A stretch of DNA of 64,000 bases from JAABRU01 sp041390465 (GTDB lineage: Bacteria > Desulfobacterota > Desulfobacteria > Desulfobacterales > Desulfococcaceae): the NCBI GenBank assembly GCA_041390465.1, contig JAWKPW010000007.1, positions 1 to 64,000 on the forward strand, given 5' to 3'. Below the pieces are notes generated by a model. It was given only the letters and a program-made list of their open reading frames with translations, was not told the DNA's origin and ran no database searches. Positions 54,232-60,621 of the stretch are shown piece by piece. Every line of letters starts with the position of its first letter. The stretch's first letter is position 1. Position numbers and translations under genes: made by a program.

Positions 54232-54680
54232 TATGTCCTCTTGCGTTTTTTTGTCATTGTCTTTTTCATGATGAGGCAGTTTTTCTGCTTGTGTCTCACA
54301 TACGCCACTTTGTCCATAACAGTTTTAATGATTTCATGAACCCTCTTCCGCATACTGGGATATCCCCATTATCCGGATTGCAGGAATGCTTGCGGGGCAT
54401 ATCAGAAAGAGAACAGTCCAGTGGAAGTGCCGGAATCGCAGACCTGAAGCATAACCCTGTCCGGACAGAAACAGAAGAGAATTTCCACTTCCTTTCCGCT
54501 TTTCTGTCCATAGGCATGAAGAATGCAGTTGTTTACAGCTTCCACTGTGCAGAGCCGAATTTCGGAGCAAATCTCTTCCGGAATGCCTGAACAGGTGCAA
54601 AGCCGCTCTGCAATGATGTCTGCCATGCGCACATCTTCCAGTTCACTGCCAATCACAATTTTTATCTTTTTCTTTGTCAT
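54231..54680 (-). pseudogene. RsbW-like anti-sigma serine kinase with two frameshifts
   Basis: From ATG 54680 the HATPase domain starts normally (AERLCTCSGIPEEICSEIRLCTVEAVNNCILHAYG) and stops after VMLQVCDSGTSTGLFSF. The homologous rest is in other frames: DCSLSDMPRKH..NPDNGDIPVCGRGF, then IIKTVMDKVAYVRHKQKNCLIM, ending at 54231. Two single-base indels near 54425 and 54325 restore a normal protein of about 148 residues. The ATP-lid glycines (GRGF) lie in the lost frame, so the 92-residue product should be inactive. Confidence 0.8.
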
Positions 54681-54710
54681 ACAGGGCTGCTTTACGGAAT
54701 GATTGCCGAA

Positions 54711-55928
54711 TCATGAGGATTTGTCAATGGAAACCGCCACACAGGTGAAATCATCTTTGAAGGCAGTTGATCTGGAGAAACGGCTTATTTCCTCCCGGAC
54801 AGCGGAAACAAGCTGCTCCGGAGGCTTGTTTGCATTTTTTCTTATAAAATCTGCAAGACGTTCCTCTCCATAGAGTTTGCCATCGGGATTTTCTGCTTCC
54901 GTAAGACCGTCTGAACAGAAAAAAAAGACATCACCGGGCAGAAACGGGATCGAAACCTGCATAAAGGGATCCGGATCCGATATTCCCAGAGGAATGTTTA
55001 TGCCTTCCAGCATACGGACAGTTCCGGAACCGGAATGGAAATGGATTGTCCGCACATGTCCGCAGTCCACAAAATCCATACAGGATTTTTTCAGATCAAT
55101 TCGGGCATAGCAGAGGGTGACAAAGGATTCTATTTCTTTGAGCTGACAGATCATTTCTGAATTTGCCCAGTCAACAATTTCAGCAGGTTCAGGATGCTTT
55201 CCGCAGGCACTGGACAGCAGCAGTCCGTTGATGGCCCGAAGAAAATGACTTTTCACGGCAGCTCCCAGCAGTGCGGCTGCCACGCCCTTTCCCATCACAT
55301 CGCCGACAATAATGTCAAGGCAGGAACTGCTGATTCTGTAAAAATCAAAGAAGTCTCCGTCCACTTTGCGGGAGGGGACGGAAAGATGGGCAATCCTGAG
55401 CCCGGAAATATCCCCCGGCGGCTTTCCCATCAGCAGGGTTTGCTGAATCTTTGAGGAGATGGACAATTCCGTTTCGCGCGCTCTGGCCAGTTCAGATTCC
55501 ATCTGCCGGAAACGGCGGCTCCGTATCCAGTTTTTTACATTTTTCTCCACCAGGGCAACGAGTTCCGGAGGTTTCACCGGCTTGATCAGATAATCGGACG
55601 CGCCGTATTTCATGGCTTCCACAGCATCGGAAACATTGTCGCTGGCTGTGACCATGATGACGGAAACATGCTCGAATCGTTCACGGATGCAGCGCAGACA
55701 GGTAATGCCGTCCATCACCGGCATATGGAGATCCAGAAGCACCACAGCGGTTTCTTCGGACACGGCTTCCAGAGCCTCTTTGCCGTTGATGAACGCAATT
55801 GTCTCGAAACCTGCCTTTTTGAGATGATATTTGAAGATGGAATGCATCACCATATCATCGTCTGCAAGAAGAATCCGGGGAGAATCTCCGCTTTCATTCA
55901 TACATTCTTGATTCATCATTACTGTCAT
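54711..55928 (-). CDS. Receiver-SpoIIE (PP2C) serine phosphatase
   Basis: 405 residues: receiver domain (15-135) with LLADDDMVMH, phospho-Asp in VLLDLHMPVMDG and Lys in LIKPVKP; a coiled-coil linker; then a PP2C-type SpoIIE domain (200-400) with KVDGDFFDFY, IVGDVMGKGVAAALLGA and KDDFTCVAV metal aspartates. It would dephosphorylate the STAS protein downstream. Several starts are possible (55928 overlaps the toxin stop by ATGA; an ATG nine codons in is also plausible). Confidence 0.9.
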   Translation of the reverse strand: MTVMMNQECMNESGDSPRILLADDDMVMHSIFKYHLKKAGFETIAFINGKEALEAVSEETAVVLLDLHMPVMDGITCLRCIRERFEHVSVIMVTASDNVSDAVEAMKYGASDYLIKPVKPPELVALVEKNVKNWIRSRRFRQMESELARARETELSISSKIQQTLLMGKPPGDISGLRIAHLSVPSRKVDGDFFDFYRISSSCLDIIVGDVMGKGVAAALLGAAVKSHFLRAINGLLLSSACGKHPEPAEIVDWANSEMICQLKEIESFVTLCYARIDLKKSCMDFVDCGHVRTIHFHSGSGTVRMLEGINIPLGISDPDPFMQVSIPFLPGDVFFFCSDGLTEAENPDGKLYGEERLADFIRKNANKPPEQLVSAVREEISRFSRSTAFKDDFTCVAVSIDKSS

Positions 55929-56635
55929 TTATCATTCAGCATGTTGCCATTCACTTCCATTTCCACCATCTTTTTCACAACAGCCCGAAAAAAGGATTCC
56001 ATCTCTTTCCGGTCAATTTCCTTTTTCAGATACAGTTCCTCAACTCCCTGGGGAATCTGCAGAAGTTTGTATTTCACGATATGCCGCAGCCCGTGCATTT
56101 CACATTTTTTCTCTGCATAATCCAGCATCCTCTGCAGAAAACCGGGTCTGTCCCTGCACACCGCATACAGATCCACATAATCTTTTATATCGTTTCTGTC
56201 AGCCAGTGCACACAGTTTGTTTACCGTGAGGTCAGTAAAACTGTCAATGGGAACCTTGTCAGACAGTTCAAAGGGGAAAATATTTTTCCGGGGATACAGT
56301 GTGAATTCCGTTTTTATCCGGCTTCCGTCCGTAACCTGCATGGTGTATATTTTTCTGTCATATGCCTTTTGCATTTGGGTCTTTTCAGCAAAATCCAAAT
56401 GATTCAGAAAATGTTCAATCAGAGGGGACGGTACGGCTTCATAAGAAAAAAAATCAAGATCAAATGACAGACGGTGTTCAAGATAAAACGCACTCAGGGC
56501 AGTTCCGCCTGAAAGTCTGAACATATTTTTCAGATCCGAATCAGCAAAAGCCCGCAGAAACTTTTTCTGCCAGTGTGTCAGTATCCGGTTGTCCTCAATC
56601 CCTCTCACCGGTTTTATCGCGCCATACTTCTTCAT
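55925..56635 (-). CDS. AbiEii/AbiGii-type nucleotidyltransferase toxin
   Basis: 236 residues with the family signature LSGGTALSAFYLEHRLSFDLDFFSYE near 42 (GG-[TA] and D-x-D of the nucleotidyltransferase core), TDLTVNKLCALADRNDIKDYVDLYAV near 150. Such toxins work with a small antitoxin in type IV toxin-antitoxin or abortive infection systems. Its start lies inside the end of a small upstream gene (41-base overlap), and its stop overlaps the SpoIIE-phosphatase start by four bases. Confidence 0.87.
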   Translation of the reverse strand: MKKYGAIKPVRGIEDNRILTHWQKKFLRAFADSDLKNMFRLSGGTALSAFYLEHRLSFDLDFFSYEAVPSPLIEHFLNHLDFAEKTQMQKAYDRKIYTMQVTDGSRIKTEFTLYPRKNIFPFELSDKVPIDSFTDLTVNKLCALADRNDIKDYVDLYAVCRDRPGFLQRMLDYAEKKCEMHGLRHIVKYKLLQIPQGVEELYLKKEIDRKEMESFFRAVVKKMVEMEVNGNMLNDK

Positions 56636-56852
56636 AAAGTTCTATCAGCCTGTATCTGCCTTTTTCGATTTTCAGACAATCCCTGCAGGCAAACAGAAAA
56701 CGCACGGTTTATCTGTCCGTGCCGTAAGCCGGAAAAAAATCCGCAATTCTCTGCAGCCTCCAGAGAATATCTTTGGGAGCCTGCCGGTAATCCCACAGAA
56801 GTTCCGCGGGAATCTCTATTTCATTCCAGTTGTCGGAAATAATTTTTTCCAT
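56595..56852 (-). pseudogene. Small AbiEii-associated gene interrupted by TAA
   Basis: From ATG 56852 the frame reads MEKIISDNWNEIEIPAELLW and RLQRIADFFPAYGTDR, then a TAA at 56709-56711. The same frame continues with TVRFLFACRDCLKIEK and RLIELYEEVW to a TGA at 56595, overlapping the toxin start as expected for a toxin-antitoxin pair. One AAA-to-TAA change would explain it. The family is not recognised by name. An alternative ATG at 56870 lies in a MITE-like element. Confidence 0.6.
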
Positions 56853-56855
56853 ATC

Positions 56856-57003
56856 ATAACAATTCGCCATTGATTTGATACAAAGCCGCCGATTTTTCAG
56901 CACAGGGTGAACCTGCGGTTCCTCTCCCCAAGGGAGGGGTGTCAGTTCAGCCGCATTGGGAAAAAAATGACGGAACCGCATAAAGTCAATGGCGATTCGG
57001 TAT
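56856..57003. repeat. MITE-like element, copy 5
   Basis: 148 bases. ATAACAATTCGCCATTGA and TCAATGGCGATTCGGTAT are inverse ends. The core holds CTCCCC-AAGG-GAGGGG and AACCTGCGGTTCC/GGAACCGC. It replaces the region upstream of the small AbiEii-associated gene. Confidence 0.7.
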
Positions 57004-57023
57004 CAGATGTTGAGGATCGGTTG

Positions 57024-57092
57024 GGAGTTACGCAGTTGATAAAAAATCAATCCTGAAACCATCAGGGTTTATCCGCTCAACTGCTTAACTCC
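57024..57092. repeat. Inverted repeat GGAGTTACGCAGTTGA
   Basis: GGAGTTACGCAGTTGA and TCAACTGCTTAACTCC at the ends pair; the interior has AACCATCAGGGTTTAT. Only copy seen. Confidence 0.6.
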
Positions 57093-57180
57093 TGTCAGTG
57101 CTCAGATTTCGGATTTAATATTTCGGCACCTGTTTTTCTGCCCCCTGAAACTTGACACCGGACACCTGAAACCTGCCTGT

Positions 57181-58062
57181 TCATATCCGTCCGCCGCTCC
57201 ACCTCAGTTTGGTTTTCAGCACCTCAAAATAATGACGTTCCGGCATGACAATCATATGGACAGGATGGGGACTTTTTTGAACAATAATGCTGTCTTTTTC
57301 CGTAATTTCCATGCCGGTCTGGCCGTCAAAGGTCAGCATGATGTCTGCGGATTTGCGCACCAGCCGGATTTTCACGCACACGGAATCCGGAACAATCAGG
57401 GGACGGTTGGTCAGGGTGAAGGGACAGATGGGGGTCATCACAATGGCCGGAACCGATGGGTGAATCACAGGGCCACCGGCAGCCAGGGAATAGGCAGTTG
57501 ATCCGGTGGGCGTGGCCACAATCAGTCCATCCGCCCGATAGGTGGTCAGATACTGTTCATCAATCCAGGTTTCAATCCGTGCCAGACGCGCCAAAGCGCC
57601 TTTGTTGATCACAATGTCGTTGAGCACCGGTTCAGATGCAATTTCCCTTCCCTCCCGCAGAACCTTCACCAGCAGGCGCATCCGGGGAACCGTGCGGAAT
57701 TCGCTGTTGAGAATGTCTTCGGCCGCGGAAAACAGCACATCTTCCGTAATTTCCGCAAGAAATCCAACTTCCCCGAATTTGACACCCAGAATCGGGGTGC
57801 GATGTTCCCCAATCCAGCGGGCCGCGCTGAGAAATGTGCCGTCACCTCCCAAAACAAATACACAGAACAGATCATGGGGGGCAGTTGACTGCTGCACTTC
57901 ACTGCATCTGCGGCTGGGGGGAAGCCCTTCCTTCCGGATGACGCGAATTTGTTTTGCACAGAGCCATGATTCGAATTCATCGGCTTTTCTGCAGGCCTCC
58001 CCATCCACTTTGACAAACAATCCCACGCTTTTCAATATCTGCTCCCGGTACTGCAATATCAT
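57181..58062 (-). CDS. nadK: NAD kinase
   Basis: Phosphorylates NAD to NADP. About 293 residues from ATG 58062. FVLGGDGTFLSAARWIGEH near 71 carries the GGDG motif, EPVLNDIVINKG the NE/D motif and GLIVATPTGSTAYSLAAGGP the glycine-rich loop. A TTG at 58035 has GGGAG at good spacing and would start the protein at KSVGLFVKVD like other NadK; it may be the true start. The frame above 58062 runs into a repeat. Confidence 0.92.
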   Translation of the reverse strand: MILQYREQILKSVGLFVKVDGEACRKADEFESWLCAKQIRVIRKEGLPPSRRCSEVQQSTAPHDLFCVFVLGGDGTFLSAARWIGEHRTPILGVKFGEVGFLAEITEDVLFSAAEDILNSEFRTVPRMRLLVKVLREGREIASEPVLNDIVINKGALARLARIETWIDEQYLTTYRADGLIVATPTGSTAYSLAAGGPVIHPSVPAIVMTPICPFTLTNRPLIVPDSVCVKIRLVRKSADIMLTFDGQTGMEITEKDSIIVQKSPHPVHMIVMPERHYFEVLKTKLRWSGGRI

Positions 58063-58079
58063 TAAAATCAGACTGTAAC

Positions 58080-58145
58080 GGAGTGACAAACGGAAAGTTT
58101 GTGGCAGATCCCTCAAGACAGTTGGGCCTTCCAAACTTTCCGTTC
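58080..58145. repeat. GGAGTGACAAACGGAAAGTTTG repeat
   Basis: GGAGTGACAAACGGAAAG / CCAAACTTTCCGTTC; member of the 26430 family between hemerythrin and nadK. Confidence 0.6.
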
Positions 58146-58174
58146 AGAAATCCCCAGCTCCCTGCCTGATGCTT

Positions 58175-58585
58175 TCAGAGGTTCTGTTTTCTCTGCTGAT
58201 AAAAATCAGCATATTTTCTGTCTGTCTTCAGAATATGTTTTATCAGCCATGCCTTTAAAAAATTGCTGATCTGAACCGGATTGGAGACTTCTCCATTTTG
58301 GAAGGCATACTGGAATTCCATCACTTTGGCTGCCATTTTTTCATGAATCTGTTTATGCTCCGCATAACCCGGATAATCATGGATTTTCATAAAATGCTCT
58401 TCGGTCTGAAAATGCGTCCGGGTGTAACGAATCAGTCCTGTCAGAACTTTTTCCAAAGCCTCCCTGCCCTGTCCCGCATACATGGCTTCATAAAGTTCAT
58501 TGACCATCTGCACCAACTGCCGATGCTGGGCATCAATTTCCGCAATTCCAATACTGTATTTTTCATTCCATCGGAAATAGATCAT
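58175..58585 (-). CDS. Bacteriohemerythrin
   Basis: 136-residue four-helix protein with all di-iron ligands: IDAQHRQLVQMVNELY, RYTRTHFQTEEHFMKIHDYPGYAEHKQIHEKM and LKAWLIKHILKTDRKYADF. Binds O2 reversibly; in anaerobes it may sense or store oxygen. It overlaps the end of the GNAT gene by 23 bases. Confidence 0.93.
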   Translation of the reverse strand: MIYFRWNEKYSIGIAEIDAQHRQLVQMVNELYEAMYAGQGREALEKVLTGLIRYTRTHFQTEEHFMKIHDYPGYAEHKQIHEKMAAKVMEFQYAFQNGEVSNPVQISNFLKAWLIKHILKTDRKYADFYQQRKQNL

Positions 58586-59105
58586 TGTTTTTTCTTTCCG
58601 TTTTTTCAGGATGTTCCTTTCTTAAATAAACCAGTCCGAAATCCTCTCTTATATTCTCCCTTCTGACAGGAGAATATCCCAGTTTTTCGTATAAGGCAAT
58701 ATTTTTGCGGCTTTTGCTTCCGGTGAACAGTTCAAAGAAATCTGAATCCTTAAACTGATTTTCAATGGCTGCCATCAGCGATTTTCCGATTCCCTTATTT
58801 TGAAATTCAGGATGAACCATCAGTTTTCCGACAAAGCATACGCCATTTTCTGCCGCAGCCCGGACAGAACCGACAATATCTCCATGTTCATCAACTGCTT
58901 TGAGAAAAATATGACTTTCCCATTCCTTTTCTGTTTCCTCAATCGTCTGCCGCAGAGGCTGTATGGAAAAATCCTTGTAAATTTCCGCTTCACTTTTGTA
59001 AGCCGTTTTCTGCAGGGCCAGTATGTCAGGCAAATCCTGTTTTTCAGCCTTTTCAATCCTCACTGTTATGTTGCACAGCATCATCATATGGGCAAAAGCT
59101 TTCAT
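58563..59105 (-). CDS. GNAT-family N-acetyltransferase
   Basis: 180 residues. GNAT core: RIEKAEKQDLPDILALQKTAY, VGKLMVHPEFQNKGIGKSLM (acetyl-CoA pyrophosphate loop, V-x-P..Q-x-K-G-I-G) and IALYEKLGY. The ATG at 59105 has AGGAA eight bases upstream. Substrate unknown. Followed directly by hemerythrin. Confidence 0.88.
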   Translation of the reverse strand: MKAFAHMMMLCNITVRIEKAEKQDLPDILALQKTAYKSEAEIYKDFSIQPLRQTIEETEKEWESHIFLKAVDEHGDIVGSVRAAAENGVCFVGKLMVHPEFQNKGIGKSLMAAIENQFKDSDFFELFTGSKSRKNIALYEKLGYSPVRRENIREDFGLVYLRKEHPEKTERKNNDLFPME

Positions 59106-59143
59106 TCATCAGTTCCTGCCGATAACTGAATGTCAGGAACCTG

Positions 59144-59249
59144 GGTGATTTCTGAAAATGAATGTGCCGGTTCCGTCAACTGAACAATTTGACAACTTTT
59201 GAAAAGTTGTCAAATCTGATCAATGTTCTTTTCCGGAACTCGCCTTAAT
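59144..59249. repeat. GGTGATTTCTGAAAA terminal-inverted-repeat element
   Basis: GGTGATTTCTGAAAATGAAT at the left is the rough inverse of TTCTTTTCCGGAACTCGCC at the right, with an inner TTTGACAACTTTTG/AAAAGTTGTCAAA hairpin. Right half repeated at 52931-52986; left half at about 37997. It abuts the stop codon of the EamA gene. Confidence 0.65.
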
Positions 59250-60171
59250 CATTTTGCAACACAGCTTCCGATTTTCGAAAAAATGAACGGAGAATATAAG
59301 GCCAGAGCTGGGAAATCAGCATCCCGGCCAGCATGAGCGCACATCCGAAAAGGGATCTGCCGGAAAGAATTTCATTCAGTATCAGCCATCCGCCGATTGC
59401 GGCAAAAGGGGATTCCATGCTCAGAATAATGGCCGCGTGTGCGGGTTTTGCATATTTCTGGGCCACCACCTGCAGGGTGTAGGCGATGCCAACCGAGCAG
59501 AATCCGCCGTAGAGAATGGGAACTGCGGCATCCAGGATTCCCTGCAGACTGATTTCTTCGAAAACAAAGGCTGTAAGCAGACTCAGAACCGAACATATCA
59601 CAAACTGGACAAAAGACAGTCTGATGGGATTGATTTTGGGAGAAAGCCAGGCAATCAGCAGCACATGTCCGGCCCAGAAAAACGCGCCCGCAAGTTCCAG
59701 CAGATCCCCAAAGGCAATGGAGAAGCTGTCGGTGACACTGAGAAAATACAGTCCCACAGCGGCCAGCCCCGCGCCGATCCAGGTGCCGGAATCCGAAGCC
59801 TGCTTCCACAGCAGTCCCAAAATGGGAACAAGAACAACATAAAGTCCTGTGATAAAACCCGCATTGCCTGCTGTGGTGTATACCAGTCCCACCTGCTGCA
59901 GGGATGCAGCGGTGAACAGCACCAGTCCGAGCATAAGCCCGCTGAAGAAAACTGTTTTTGCACCGGCAAGGCTGAAATTGTATTTCTGCTCCTGTTTCCG
60001 GATAAGGAAAAGCAGAGGAATCAGGGAAAGACTGCCCAGCGCAAAACGGATTCCGTTGTAAGTGAAAGGGCCCACATGTTCCATGCCCGCGCGCTGAGCC
60101 ACAAAGGCCAGTCCCCATATCGCGGCTGTCAGCACCAGCAGGCCGTTTGATCTGAATATCTTTTTGTCCAT
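59245..60171 (-). CDS. EamA/DMT-family transporter
   Basis: 308 residues with ten predicted membrane segments in two EamA repeats: GLLVLTAAIWGLAFVAQRAG with the first-repeat GPFTYNGIRFALG, and AGAFFWAGHVLLIAWL with ILSMESPFAAIGGWLILNE in the second. Drug/metabolite transporters of this class export small metabolites; the substrate cannot be told. Single gene. Confidence 0.9.
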   Translation of the reverse strand: MDKKIFRSNGLLVLTAAIWGLAFVAQRAGMEHVGPFTYNGIRFALGSLSLIPLLFLIRKQEQKYNFSLAGAKTVFFSGLMLGLVLFTAASLQQVGLVYTTAGNAGFITGLYVVLVPILGLLWKQASDSGTWIGAGLAAVGLYFLSVTDSFSIAFGDLLELAGAFFWAGHVLLIAWLSPKINPIRLSFVQFVICSVLSLLTAFVFEEISLQGILDAAVPILYGGFCSVGIAYTLQVVAQKYAKPAHAAIILSMESPFAAIGGWLILNEILSGRSLFGCALMLAGMLISQLWPYILRSFFRKSEAVLQND

Positions 60172-60205
60172 GAATGTGTGTTGTCTCCATCAAAGAAATT
60201 TACGG

Positions 60206-60262
60206 GGCGGAATTCCATAATGAAAAGAATTCCGCCTTCCGCCCGGAGGTAAACCTCCGGGC
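60206..60262. terminator. Two adjacent hairpins upstream of EamA
   Basis: GGCGGAATTC/GAATTCCGCC (60206-60236) and GCCCGGAGGT/ACCTCCGGGC (60241-60262). Neither has a long T-run; they may be a terminator for the long gene to the right or structured repeats. Confidence 0.5.
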
Positions 60263-60382
60263 TTACTGCTGACCATCAACTGCGGGTTATCCTTCATACC
60301 GGCTTACGCTGAAGACTATGAAATTATAGGGAATCAGTTTTGTGCTGTCTTCTTTGTTCACGATCTGGCCGTTGCCGGGGTG

Positions 60383-60518
60383 ATACACCAATTCTCCATT
60401 GATCTGAAACATAAGTTTTTCAGAAAAACCGGATTTTTCCGAAAAATCCGGTTTTTTGAACACACGAAAACCTCTTTTTTTCCTGCTTGCAAGTATCTTT
60501 TCAATGGGGAATTGGTAT
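60383..60518. repeat. MITE-like element, copy 6
   Basis: ATACACCAATTCTCCATTGA to TCAATGGGGAATTGGTAT, 136 bases, carrying the AAAAACCGGATTTTT hairpin (60421-60457) in its middle. Confidence 0.7.
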
Positions 60519-60621
60519 AACCCGTTCAGATCAGAAATACCATATCTTTCAGCGGGTTGATCTTATGGAAAAAATTTCCTAGGCAAAAAACTGAAAAATT
60601 CTCTGTGCTCTCAGAAGATCC

